From: DATIUV01 sp049322755
GTDB taxonomy: Bacteria; Pseudomonadota; Gammaproteobacteria; Burkholderiales; UBA6910
NCBI GenBank assembly: GCA_049322755.1
Contig: JBMOQX010000067.1
Location: forward strand, 124,001 to 188,000
Direction: 5' to 3'
DNA: 64,000 bases
In this document: positions 27,353 to 36,782 of the stretch, piece by piece
How the letters are laid out: each line of letters begins with the position of its first letter
How positions within the stretch are numbered: position 1 is the stretch's first letter
Notes under the pieces: generated by a model
What the model saw: only the letters and a program-made list of their open reading frames with translations
Database searches by the model: none
What the model was told of the DNA's origin: nothing
Position numbers and translations under genes: made by a program

Positions 27353-30300
27353 CGCCGCCGCCCGGGCTGCGCACCGAGTAGGGCGGCACCGCGGCGCGCA
27401 GGAAACGCCGGGAAAACTCGCTCGCCGGCAGCGGGCCGCTGAACAGGAAACCCTGGTATTCGTCGCAGCGCAGCGCCGCCAGCGCCGCCAGGGTCTCGCG
27501 GCGCTCGACGCCCTCGGCCACCACCGTGAGCTTCAGGCTGTGGGCCATCGCGACGATGGCGCCCGCCACCGCCAGCGCGTCGGGCTTGGTCTCCAGGTCG
27601 TGCACGAACGACTGGTCGATCTTGAGCGTGTCGATGGGCAGCCGCCGCAGCACCCCCAGCGACGAATAGCCGGCGCCAAAGTCGTCGATGGCGATGCGTA
27701 CCCCGAGGGCGCCGATGCGCTCCAGCACCGCGACGGCGGCGTTCTCATCCTGCATGATCAGGCTCTCGGTGATCTCCAGCTCCAGCGACGAGGGCGAGAC
27801 CCGCGAGCGCTGCAGCGCCCGCCGCAGCAGCTCGTCGAAGCCGGCCCGCAGCTGCGCGCGCGAGAGGTTCACCGCGATCTTCGGCACGCCCAGGCCCTCG
27901 GCCTGCCAGGCGGCGATCTGGCGACAGGCCTGCTCCAGCACCCACGTTCCAATTTCGTGGATGATGCCGGTTTCCTCCGCAACCGAAATGAACTCTGACG
28001 GGGACACGCTGCCGTGGTCGGGGTTGCGCCAACGCAGCAGGACCTCGGCGCCGGCAAGCGCCCCGGTAGCCACCATAACCTGCGGCTGAAAGTGCAATTC
28101 CAGTTCGCCGCGCTCGAGTGCGCGGCGCAGCGCCGTTTCCATATTGAGGCGCCGGACCGCGCGCACGTTCATTTCGGCGGAGAAGAACTGGTAGTTCCCG
28201 CGGCCCTGCTCCTTGGCGTGGTACATGGCGGTGTCGGCGTTACGCATCAGCGTGTTCAGGTCTTCGCCGTCGTCCGGGAAAATGCTGATCCCGATGCTGC
28301 ACGAAGTATTGAGCGAGTATTCGCCGATGCGCAGGCCGCCGGCCAGCGCCGCCAGGATCTTCTGCGCCACGGCGGCGGCGTCGCGCGGGTGCTTGAGCTG
28401 CTCCAGCGCCACCACGAACTCGTCGCCGCCGAGCCGCGCCAGCGTGTCGCCGCCGCGCAGGGCGCTCTGCAGCCGCCCCGCCACCTCCTGCAGCAGCGCG
28501 TCGCCGACGTGGTGGCCGAGGGAGTCGTTGATGGTCTTGAAGCGGTCCAGGTCGATGAACAGCAGCGCCAGGCGTTCGCCGTTGCGCTGGGCGCTGGCGA
28601 GGCGGTGGTTGACGCGGTCCTGCAGCAGCAGCCGGTTGGGCAGCCCGGTGAGGGCATCGCGGGTGGCGAGGTGCTCGATGCGCTCCTCGGCGCGCTTGCG
28701 CTCGGTGATGTCGAGGCCGGTGCCGCGGTAGCCGCGGAACTCGCCGTCGGCGTCGAACACCGGGATTCCGCTCACCTGCTGCCAGACCAGTCCGCCGGCC
28801 TTGGTGACGCTCATGTGCTCGAGCCCGCGGAACGGCCGGCCCGGCGCCGCGTGCTCGGCGAACCATTCGCCGACGCGCTCCGGCTCGCCGTCGGGCATGA
28901 ACTCCGAGGGCTTGCGGCCCAGCATCTCGGCTTCCCCGTAGCCCAGCAGCGCCTGGACCCGGTCCGAAAGGTAGGTGTATCGCCAGTCGCGGTCTGTCTC
29001 CCACACGTACTCTCCGGCCGCCTGCACCACGTCCCGAAAGCGCTGCTCGCTCTCCCGCAGCGTCTGCTCGGACTCCTTGCGTTCGGTGATGTCGATGGCG
29101 ACGCCGGTCAATCCGGTGACCTCGCCGCCGGGGTCGCGCTGCGGCGCGTAGTGGACCACGAACTCGCGTCCGGCGACCGAGCTCTCGAACACACCCGGGC
29201 GGCCCCCGAGTCCGCGCCGCAACTGCGCCAGCATGTCCGGGTAGTCGCGGTACATCTCGAACACGCTGCGTCCCACCGCCTCGCCCGGCTCGACGCCGAT
29301 CGCCGCAAGGCCCTTGCCTTCCGAGAACGTGAACGCGCCCTGGGCGTCGAGCGCGAACACCACCAGCGGCGCGTTGGCCACCACCGTGCGCAGACGCTGT
29401 TCGCTCTCCCGCAGCGCACGATCCGAGCGCAGGCGTTCCGTAATTTCTGTCACCAGCGCGACCACGCCCGTGACGTTGCCACGCTCGTCAGTCTCGGGGA
29501 CCAGGGTGATCTCGATGTCCCGTGCGGAGTTCCCCCGCAGTTCGCGGCGCTGATAAGTGATGGGCTCGCCACGCAGGGTGCGGGCGAAATGTGCGCGCAC
29601 CTTGTCCAGGGCCTCGGCGCCGATGATGGCGCTCAGATGGCGGCCCACCACGTCACGCTGCGACAGGCCGAAGAACCCCGCGTACTGGGCGTTGGCAAAC
29701 CGGCAGGTGAGGCCGGCGTCGAACTGCGCGATCATCGCCGGCACGTTGTCGGTGATCAGGCGCAACTGCGCTTCCCGGTCCCGCACCGCGCGCTCGGCCA
29801 GGTACTGGGCGGTGATGTCGCGGCCGATGCCGCGGTAGCCGCGGAACTGGCCGAGCCCGTCGAACAGCGGCTCGCCGCTGATCAGGACGTAGTGGACGCG
29901 GGCGTCGGGGTCCAGACTCTGCGCGATCAGCTCGCGGAACGGCCGCCGCGCGGCCAGGGTGCCGCGGTGCTGGCGCTCCACTTCCGGCTCCATGCGCAGG
30001 AACGGGAGGTCGAGGCGCGTCTTGCCGAGGTAGTCCTCCGGGCGCCGGCCCACCGCGGAGATGCCGCGAGAGATGAAGGTGAAGCGCAGCCGCTCGTCCT
30101 GCTCCCAGTACCAGTCCGAGGACAGGTCCAGCAGACTGCGGAAGCGCTGCTCGCTCTCCCGCAGCGCGTTCTCGTCGCCCTTGCGGTCGGTGATGTCGCG
30201 GCCGACGCCGCGGTAGCCCTGGAATTCACCCCTGGGACCGAAGATGGGGGCGCCGCTGATCTCGATGAAGCGCACCGTCCCGTCCTCGTTCACGCGCTGC

Positions 30301-31463
30301 AGTTCGAGGTCGTAGAACGGCTTGTGGGCCGCCAGCGTGGCCCGGTGCTCGGCCCAGACGTCCTCGTCGGCGCGCAGGAACGGCAGGTCCCAGCGCGCCT
30401 TGCCGAGCGCGCGGCCGTGATCGATCCGGCTCATGGCGCGCGGGCCGGCCATCACCGCGGTCATGCTGAAGTTCTCGTCCTGCTCCCAGAACCAGTCGGC
30501 GGACAGCTCGGTCAGCATGCGGAAGCGGGCCTCGCTGCGGCGCAGCGCGGTCTCCGCCGCCAGGCGCTGGCAGCGCAGCGCCGACAGGGTCAGCGTGGTG
30601 AGCGAGATGGCGGCGACGAAGACGTGCAGCGTGGAGACGGTGCCCACCGCCACCAGCACCTTGCCGGCGATGATCAGGCCGGCCATCGCGCCCGCGGCGG
30701 CGGCGAGGCTGGTGACCGCCACTTCGCCCGGGCGGAACCGCAGCGCGGCCCACGCCAGCACCGGGAACAGCAGGATCTGCAGCGCACTGGAGGACACGAA
30801 GTCCACCAGCTTGTCAGAGAAGATCGCGTAGGAGAACAGGCCGGCCAGCAGCGCCACCAGGCCGACGCCGATGGCCTGCCCGGCATCGGGGCGCTCGCGT
30901 CCCGGCCAGCCGGCGATGGCGGGGGCCAGCGCCAGGACGCCCAGCAGGGCGCCGAAAAAGCCGATGCCCAGCGCGACCGGCAGACGCAGGCCCGCGAGCT
31001 GCCCCGACGTCGCGAGCGCGGCGCACAGGGCGGCCGACCCGAGGGCGGCCGTGGTGGCGCCTCCGGCCAGCACCAGTCCCGCGATGTCGGCGATGCGGGT
31101 CATGCCCGGATCGAAACGGGTGACGCGGCGCGTCACCTCCGCGCCGGCGCTGGCCGCCAGCGCCTGGCCCAGGGCGGCCAGACCCGCGGCCAACGGCGGC
31201 AGACCCGCCTCCAGGGCATGGACCAGGATGCCGGCGAACACGCCCGGGGCCAGGCGATGACCNNNNNNNNNNGCGCCGAGGGCCGCGCCGGCCGCCGGCC
31301 AGACGCCGCTCACCAGGGGCGGCGCCGCGGCGAAACGCTCGCCGACGCCGGCGAGCAGATACACCGCCACCGCCAGCACGACGTTGCCGGCCAGCGTGAG
31401 CGTGAATCGGAAAGCGGGGGGCGAGGGCACGGCGTGCGGGGATGCAGGTTCTGTGCCGGCCAT
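27342..31463 (-). CDS. MASE1-multi-PAS-GGDEF-EAL cyclic-di-GMP protein (contains N gap)
   Basis: About 1373 residues. Order: N-terminal MASE1-like membrane sensor (~300 residues), about five PAS domains each ending in a DITERK-type PAC strand, a GGDEF domain (LGGDEFVVALEQL with an upstream RGGD inhibitory site), and an EAL domain at the C-terminus. The EAL signature reads GAEVLLRW, an EVL variant, while the downstream metal and catalytic region (DDFGAGYSSLGVLRRLP) is intact. Both synthesis and breakdown of c-di-GMP are possible. Ten Ns at 31263-31272 fall in the MASE1 region, so exact length and frame there are unknown. Confidence 0.9.
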   Translation of the reverse strand: MAGTEPASPHAVPSPPAFRFTLTLAGNVVLAVAVYLLAGVGERFAAAPPLVSGVWPAAGAALGXXXXGHRLAPGVFAGILVHALEAGLPPLAAGLAALGQALAASAGAEVTRRVTRFDPGMTRIADIAGLVLAGGATTAALGSAALCAALATSGQLAGLRLPVALGIGFFGALLGVLALAPAIAGWPGRERPDAGQAIGVGLVALLAGLFSYAIFSDKLVDFVSSSALQILLFPVLAWAALRFRPGEVAVTSLAAAAGAMAGLIIAGKVLVAVGTVSTLHVFVAAISLTTLTLSALRCQRLAAETALRRSEARFRMLTELSADWFWEQDENFSMTAVMAGPRAMSRIDHGRALGKARWDLPFLRADEDVWAEHRATLAAHKPFYDLELQRVNEDGTVRFIEISGAPIFGPRGEFQGYRGVGRDITDRKGDENALRESEQRFRSLLDLSSDWYWEQDERLRFTFISRGISAVGRRPEDYLGKTRLDLPFLRMEPEVERQHRGTLAARRPFRELIAQSLDPDARVHYVLISGEPLFDGLGQFRGYRGIGRDITAQYLAERAVRDREAQLRLITDNVPAMIAQFDAGLTCRFANAQYAGFFGLSQRDVVGRHLSAIIGAEALDKVRAHFARTLRGEPITYQRRELRGNSARDIEITLVPETDERGNVTGVVALVTEITERLRSDRALRESEQRLRTVVANAPLVVFALDAQGAFTFSEGKGLAAIGVEPGEAVGRSVFEMYRDYPDMLAQLRRGLGGRPGVFESSVAGREFVVHYAPQRDPGGEVTGLTGVAIDITERKESEQTLRESEQRFRDVVQAAGEYVWETDRDWRYTYLSDRVQALLGYGEAEMLGRKPSEFMPDGEPERVGEWFAEHAAPGRPFRGLEHMSVTKAGGLVWQQVSGIPVFDADGEFRGYRGTGLDITERKRAEERIEHLATRDALTGLPNRLLLQDRVNHRLASAQRNGERLALLFIDLDRFKTINDSLGHHVGDALLQEVAGRLQSALRGGDTLARLGGDEFVVALEQLKHPRDAAAVAQKILAALAGGLRIGEYSLNTSCSIGISIFPDDGEDLNTLMRNADTAMYHAKEQGRGNYQFFSAEMNVRAVRRLNMETALRRALERGELELHFQPQVMVATGALAGAEVLLRWRNPDHGSVSPSEFISVAEETGIIHEIGTWVLEQACRQIAAWQAEGLGVPKIAVNLSRAQLRAGFDELLRRALQRSRVSPSSLELEITESLIMQDENAAVAVLERIGALGVRIAIDDFGAGYSSLGVLRRLPIDTLKIDQSFVHDLETKPDALAVAGAIVAMAHSLKLTVVAEGVERRETLAALAALRCDEYQGFLFSGPLPASEFSRRFLRAAVPPYSVRSPGGGVTG
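31263..31272. other. Assembly gap of ten Ns
   Basis: Ten N bases inside the MASE1-encoding part of the GGDEF-EAL gene. A round number suggests a scaffold gap of unknown true size. Confidence 0.95.
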
Positions 31464-31494
31464 TCTTAAGGGCTGCCGCGCACCGCCGAAACCG

Positions 31495-34400
31495 TCAGGT
31501 CGTGGCCTCGCGGGTGAACGGCAGGGTCAGCGGCCGCAGGTACCTGGCTTCGAACTCTTCCGCCGCCAGCGGCTTGCTGAACAGGAAGCCCTGGTACCAG
31601 TCGCAGTCGAGCCGCCGCAGCGCGTCCAGCTGGCCCAGCGTTTCGACACCTTCGGCCACCACCTTGAGCTTCAGCGTGCGGGCCAGCGCCATGATGGCGG
31701 AGACGATGGCGGCGTCATCGGGGTCGGACTCCAGGTCGCGCACGAACGTGCGGTCGATCTTCAGCACGTCGATCGGCAGGCGCTTGAGATAGGAGAGGCT
31801 GGAATAGCCGGTGCCGAAATCGTCCACCGACAGCGGCGTGCCGATCTTCCCCAGCTTCTGCAGCGTCGCCACGTGCTCCTCGACGTTGGAGAACAGCAGG
31901 CTCTCGGTGATCTCCAGCTCCAGGAAACCGGGGTCGAGGCCGGTGTCGCCGAGGATGCGGTTGAGCGAGCGCACCAGCTCGCCGTGCTTGAGGAACTGGC
32001 CTGCCGACAGGTTCACCGCCATCTTGAGGCGGGGATAGCCGGCGTCGTGCCAGGCCTGCGCCTGCCGGCAGGCGGCCTGCAGCACCCATTCGCCCAGCGG
32101 CGCGATCAGGCCGGTCTCCTCGGCGATGCCGATGAAGCGGTGCGGCGAGATCAGTCCCCGCTCCGGGTGCTGCCAGCGCACCAGCGCCTCGGCGCCCTCC
32201 ACTTCGCCCGAGTGCACCCCCACCTGGGGCTGGAAATGCAGCGTGAACTCGCCGTGCTCGATGGCGCGGCGCAGGTCATGCTCCACCGTCAGGCGCTCCA
32301 GCGCCTTGGCGGTCATGTCCGCGGAGAAGAACTGGTAGTTGTTGCGGCCGCGATCCTTGGCGTGGTACATGGCCGTGTCGGCGTTCTTCATCAGCGTCGC
32401 GATGTCCTCGCCATCGTGGGGGAAGATGGCGATGCCCACCGAGCAGCTGCTGGAGAGGGTGCGGCTGGGCAGCACGTAGGGCTCGCGCAGGCGCTTGAGC
32501 ACTTTCTGCGCCACCTGCGCGGTGTCGGAGGCGTTGCGCACGCCGTGCAGCGCCACCACGAACTCGTCGCCGCCCAGGCGCGCCAGCGTGTCGTCCTTGC
32601 GCACGCAGGCCTCGAGCCGCGCCGCCACTTCCCGCAGCAGCTCGTCGCCGACATCGTGGCCGAGGGAATCGTTGATGGTCTTGAAGCGGTCCAGGTCGAT
32701 GAACAGCACCGCGAAGCTCTGGCCGGTGCGGCGGCTGCTGTGGATGTATTGCGCCAGGCGGTCGTTGAGCAGCAGCCGGTTGGGAAGCCCGGTGAGGGCG
32801 TCGCGGGTGGCCAGGTGCTCGATGCGGGCCTCGGCGCGCTTGCGCTCGGTGATGTCGACGATGGAGCCCGCCAGGCGCAGCGGCTTGCCGTAGCGGTCGC
32901 GCGCGGCGATGCCGCGCGAGAACACCCACAGGTACTCGCCGTTGGCCGCGCGCAGGCGGTACTCGCACTCCAGGTGATCGGTGGTGCCCTTGAGGTGAGC
33001 CGCCACCTCGCGCCGGTAGTCCTCCGCATCCTCGGGGTGGATCAGCGCCTCCCACGCCGCCGCGTCGGGCAGCGCGTCGCCGGCGTAACCCAGCATGGCG
33101 AGCAGGCGCGGCGAGACGTACAGCTCCTTGCTGGCGGTATGGATCTCCCACATGCCGTCGCTGGCGCCTTCCATCGCCAGCATGTAGCGCTGCTCGCTCG
33201 CCTTGAGCGCGGCTTCCGCGTGCTTGCGCTCGGTGACGTCCCGGAAGGTGAGGACGATGCCGTGGATGCCGGGGTAGTCGAGGCGGTTGGCGCCGACCGT
33301 CTCCAGGTAGATCCACGAGCCGTCGGCCTTGCGGTAGCGCAGCTCCATCGACATCTCGGCATTGGGCGAGCTCACCAGCCGCTGGAATGCCTCGCGGGCC
33401 CTCTCCACGTCCTTGGGATGGATGATGGTGAACGGGTTGCGCCCCACCAGCCCGCCCGGGCCGTAGCCCAGCAGGCGCTCCGCGGAAGGCGACTCGTAGA
33501 CGGTGGTGCCGTCGGGCCGGTGGATGGTGATGATGTCCTTGGAGTTCTGCACCAGGGCGCGGAAGGTTTCCTCGCTGCGGCGCAGGGCGGTGACCGATTT
33601 CTGCCGCTGGTTGTTGGTGGCCACGATCACCTGGGTCATCAGGAACAGCGCGGCCAGGGGCAGGTCGAGAAACAGCAGTCCCCGCCAGACCGGCTCCGAA
33701 GCGAACGGACCGACGCCGCGGGCGGTGCCCCACACCGCCGCCAGCGCGGCCATCAGGGCCGCCAGGTGCACGATCGGCGGCGGCAGGCGCACCGCGCACC
33801 ACACCATGAGTGGGAACGCCAGGGATGCCGTGGCAATTTGCGCGCCGGTGGACTCCAGCGGTCCGTCGAAAGCCGCGACCGTGACCGCCAGCAGAGCGGC
33901 GATGAGCACGGCGGACTCGGTCCACAGCGCGCCGTCGATGCGCTGGGCGGGACGCGCCCACCAGGCCAGCAGAATCGGCGTCAGCGCCACGATGCCCAGG
34001 CCGTCCCCGAGCCACCAGATCGCCCACCAGCGCGGCAGCTCCGCGGGGGGCGCGCCGAACAGCCATACCCCCAGCGTGCCGGCCGACGCGCTCGCCAGGG
34101 AAGTCGCCGCCGCCGCGCCGAACAGCGCGAACACGTCCTGGATGCGGCTGAATCCGGTGCGGAAGTCCCAGAAGCGGCGCAGCTGCAGCGCGCCGGCCAG
34201 CGTCGCGAGCGTGCTGCCGGTGGCGAACGTGGCCGCTGTCAGGGCGGTGGCGCCGCCGGTGAGCGAGGCCGCGAAGGCGCCCAGGAGGACCCCCGGCGCC
34301 AGCGCCGGGCCGTAGCGCAGCAACATCGCCAGCGCCAGCCCCGACGGCAGCCAGAACGTGGACACCACACCCTGAAAACTCGCCAGTTCGAGTCCGATCC

Positions 34401-34509
34401 GGGCCAGCGCCACGTAGGCCAGCACGACGCCCACGTTCAGGAGCACGCACCGCCCGGGGTTCAACGCCGGAGGCGCCGCGTCGGCGAACGCTGTTTCGTT
34501 GGTGGTCAT
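31495..34509 (-). CDS. MASE1-PAS-GGDEF-EAL cyclic-di-GMP protein
   Basis: 1004 residues. N-terminal MASE1 membrane sensor (about nine helices, FSGRIQD-like loops), two to three PAS/PAC domains, GGDEF (LGGDEFVVALHGV with the RKDD inhibitory site) and EAL (GAEALVRWQHPERGLISPHR, DDFGTGYSSLSYLKRLP). Both enzymatic signatures are canonical. It is a relative of the gene at 27342, lies 31 bp upstream of it on the same strand, and probably arose by duplication followed by expansion of the PAS region in the other copy. Signal and output unknown. Confidence 0.92.
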   Translation of the reverse strand: MTTNETAFADAAPPALNPGRCVLLNVGVVLAYVALARIGLELASFQGVVSTFWLPSGLALAMLLRYGPALAPGVLLGAFAASLTGGATALTAATFATGSTLATLAGALQLRRFWDFRTGFSRIQDVFALFGAAAATSLASASAGTLGVWLFGAPPAELPRWWAIWWLGDGLGIVALTPILLAWWARPAQRIDGALWTESAVLIAALLAVTVAAFDGPLESTGAQIATASLAFPLMVWCAVRLPPPIVHLAALMAALAAVWGTARGVGPFASEPVWRGLLFLDLPLAALFLMTQVIVATNNQRQKSVTALRRSEETFRALVQNSKDIITIHRPDGTTVYESPSAERLLGYGPGGLVGRNPFTIIHPKDVERAREAFQRLVSSPNAEMSMELRYRKADGSWIYLETVGANRLDYPGIHGIVLTFRDVTERKHAEAALKASEQRYMLAMEGASDGMWEIHTASKELYVSPRLLAMLGYAGDALPDAAAWEALIHPEDAEDYRREVAAHLKGTTDHLECEYRLRAANGEYLWVFSRGIAARDRYGKPLRLAGSIVDITERKRAEARIEHLATRDALTGLPNRLLLNDRLAQYIHSSRRTGQSFAVLFIDLDRFKTINDSLGHDVGDELLREVAARLEACVRKDDTLARLGGDEFVVALHGVRNASDTAQVAQKVLKRLREPYVLPSRTLSSSCSVGIAIFPHDGEDIATLMKNADTAMYHAKDRGRNNYQFFSADMTAKALERLTVEHDLRRAIEHGEFTLHFQPQVGVHSGEVEGAEALVRWQHPERGLISPHRFIGIAEETGLIAPLGEWVLQAACRQAQAWHDAGYPRLKMAVNLSAGQFLKHGELVRSLNRILGDTGLDPGFLELEITESLLFSNVEEHVATLQKLGKIGTPLSVDDFGTGYSSLSYLKRLPIDVLKIDRTFVRDLESDPDDAAIVSAIMALARTLKLKVVAEGVETLGQLDALRRLDCDWYQGFLFSKPLAAEEFEARYLRPLTLPFTREATT

Positions 34510-34813
34510 GGGAGCCGTCGAAGCTTACGCTCGCGGTGACGCACGGCGCAAACCGGTGCCCGGCCGGCGCCGGGCGCCTCGGGAAGCGTTCGTCGCCGGT
34601 CGGGGCTGACGGCAGCTTGAGGAGGGCGGTCCACGTCGCTCGTATCGGGTAAGTTCCGACCGACTATAGCAAATCACGACGGATCGGATTCAGGGGTGGG
34701 CAAACCCCGGGGGGCGGGGCGTTCGGGGCCGCGTATAATCGCGGCTCACGAGGGGACCGCGCCACGTGGGCGGAGGCGCCCCGTTCCTCCGAATCCCCTT
34801 GGCAACCTTTCCC
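34510..34813. promoter_or_regulatory. Divergent intergenic region, with a TATAAT box
   Basis: 304 bp between the divergent GGDEF-EAL and AbrB genes; no gene seen. A perfect TATAAT at 34734-34739 (plus strand) is a likely -10 for the AbrB-family gene. No clear -35 and no repeats were noticed. Confidence 0.45.
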
Positions 34814-35845
34814 ATGAGTGCCCGTTTCCTCGCCGTTCCCGGCGCCCTGTTGCTGGGCGGCGCCGCCGGCTGGCTGGCCCAGTGGCTGCACGTCCCGCTG
34901 CCCTGGATGGTGGGGCCGATGGCGGCGATGGCGGCGGCCCGCTTCCGGCGCGCGCCGCTGGCGCTGCCGCCGGGCGGGCGCCAGGCCGGGCAGCTGGTGA
35001 TCGGCGTCGCACTGGGCCTTTATTTCACGCCGGCGGTGGGGCAGGAGGTGCTGGCGACCGGCGCCTGGATGGTGCTGCTGGGGGCGCTGGCGATCGGCAT
35101 CGGCTACGTCTGCGCGTGGGTGCTGTCGCGCCTGTCGGGAATCGATCTGGGCACGGCGTTCTTCGCCAGCGTGCCGGGCGGCGCGTCGGAAATGGCGGTC
35201 CTGGCGGAGCGTCACGGTGCGTCGATCCCCCATGTCGCGGTGGCCCATTCCCTGCGCATCCTGCTGGTGGTGGTGATCGTGCCGGGGGCACTGACCCTGC
35301 TGGGCGTGACCGGCACCGACGTCTACGCGCCGCCGCAACCGGGCGCGTCCGCCGCCGGACTGCTCACGCTGCTGGCGCTGGCACTGGGAGCAGCTTTGGT
35401 GGCGTTGCAGTTTCGCGTGCCCAACGCCTGGATCCTGGGGCCGCTCGCCGTCACCATCCTGCTGACGCTGAACCAGGTGGACCTGTCGGCCATGCCGGCC
35501 TGGCTCTCGGCCCTGGGGCAGCTGCTGATCGGCCTCGCGCTGGGCTCGCGTTTCGAGCCGGAGTTCATGCGCTCGGCCCCGCGCTACACCGGTGCACTGC
35601 TGGCGAGCATCGCGGTGGCCCTGGTGCTGGCAGCCGGCGTGGGGTTCGCCCTGGCGTGGGCATCGGGACTCAATCCCGCCTCCATGGTGCTGGCGGCGGC
35701 CCCCGGCGGCATTGCCGAAATGTGCATCACCGCCAAGGTCCTCCAGCTGGGCGTGCCGCTGGTCACCGCATTTCACGTGACCCGCTTCGTCATGGTGGTG
35801 ACACTGACCGGGCCGCTCGTCCGGCTGTCGCTCCGAGCCGCGTGA
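34814..35845 (+). CDS. AbrB-family membrane transporter (AmoA-type regulator family)
   Basis: 343 residues from the ATG at 34814, about ten membrane segments. Two internally related halves carry the family motifs WLHVPLPWMVGPM, FASVPGGASEMAVLAE and VLAAAPGGIAEMCITAKVL. Members of PF05145 were once labelled ammonia monooxygenase regulators, but they are integral membrane proteins of unclear substrate. It is followed convergently by the EamA gene 4 bp away. Confidence 0.85.
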   Translation: MSARFLAVPGALLLGGAAGWLAQWLHVPLPWMVGPMAAMAAARFRRAPLALPPGGRQAGQLVIGVALGLYFTPAVGQEVLATGAWMVLLGALAIGIGYVCAWVLSRLSGIDLGTAFFASVPGGASEMAVLAERHGASIPHVAVAHSLRILLVVVIVPGALTLLGVTGTDVYAPPQPGASAAGLLTLLALALGAALVALQFRVPNAWILGPLAVTILLTLNQVDLSAMPAWLSALGQLLIGLALGSRFEPEFMRSAPRYTGALLASIAVALVLAAGVGFALAWASGLNPASMVLAAAPGGIAEMCITAKVLQLGVPLVTAFHVTRFVMVVTLTGPLVRLSLRAA

Positions 35846-35849
35846 TGGC

Positions 35850-36782
35850 TCAGCCCCGGCGCCGCAGCGTCTCCGTGGCCAGCAGCGCGAGCGCCGCGCC
35901 GATGGCCACCATGCCGGCGAGCTCCGCCGGGCCCGGCCGCTCGCCCAGTTCGATCGCGGCTGCCAGCACTCCGATCACGGGCACGCTGAGGATGCCCAGG
36001 CTGGCGGTGCCAGCGGGCAGGCGGCGCAGCACGTACACCCACAGCAGCCAGCCCAGCGCCGTGCCCACGATGGCGATGTAGGCCAGCGCGACGACGAAGT
36101 AACCGCTCCAGTCGATGGCCCGCTGGGGCACCGCGGCCGCCACCAGCGCCAGCAGCACGGTGCCGAGCGCCATCTGCCACGCGGTCAGCGCGAGCAGGTC
36201 GGGCGGGCGCTGGCGCTCGACGCGCTTGATCAGCACCGCGCCCACCGCCCACGCCAGGCCCGAGGCCACCGCCAGCACGCCGGAGAAAAACGTGCCCTGG
36301 GTGTGCCAGGGCTCCAGCACCAGCGTGAGCCCGACCGCAGCGAGGATGACCGGAAGCCAGCGCGCCCCGCGCACCCGCTCGCCCAGGATCGGCCACGCCA
36401 GCAACAGCACCCAGAACGGCATGGTGTAGGCGAGCACCGCGGTCTTGGCCGCGCCGCCCGCCACCAGCGCCCACTGGGACAGGCCGGTGAAGCCGGCGGT
36501 CTGGAACAGACCCAGGATCAGCACGCCGCGCCAGCCCGGCAGCCCCAGCGGGCGCCGCGTGGCCAGCAGCACGGCGAACAGGAACAGGGTGCCGATCGCC
36601 ATGCGCAGCGCCGCGAAGTCGAACGGCCCAGCGTAGGCGGTGGCGCGCTTCATGATCACCCAGTTGTAACCCCAGATCAGCGTCAGCAGCGCCAGGGCCC
36701 CGGCGGCCCGCCGGCGGGCGCGGGAATCCGCGGCGCGTGCTACGGTCTGATCCGGCGGAGAATCCGCCGCGGACGAAGGCAT
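35850..36782 (-). CDS. EamA/DMT-family transporter
   Basis: 310 residues with ten hydrophobic segments in two EamA repeats: ALLTLIWGYNWVIMKRA begins the first and GLAWAVGAVLIKRVERQRP the second. Drug/metabolite transporters of this type usually export small metabolites. The annotated start codon overlaps that of the divergent histone-deacetylase-like gene (shared CATG at 36780-36783), so translation may really begin at an internal codon before the first helix (~residue 26). Confidence 0.85.
   Translation of the reverse strand: MPSSAADSPPDQTVARAADSRARRRAAGALALLTLIWGYNWVIMKRATAYAGPFDFAALRMAIGTLFLFAVLLATRRPLGLPGWRGVLILGLFQTAGFTGLSQWALVAGGAAKTAVLAYTMPFWVLLLAWPILGERVRGARWLPVILAAVGLTLVLEPWHTQGTFFSGVLAVASGLAWAVGAVLIKRVERQRPPDLLALTAWQMALGTVLLALVAAAVPQRAIDWSGYFVVALAYIAIVGTALGWLLWVYVLRRLPAGTASLGILSVPVIGVLAAAIELGERPGPAELAGMVAIGAALALLATETLRRRG

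Noticed and set aside
28014..34539. Plus-strand frames of over 1000 residues opposite the GGDEF-EAL genes
   Set aside because: Shadow frames caused by high GC; the minus-strand frames carry all GGDEF and EAL motifs.
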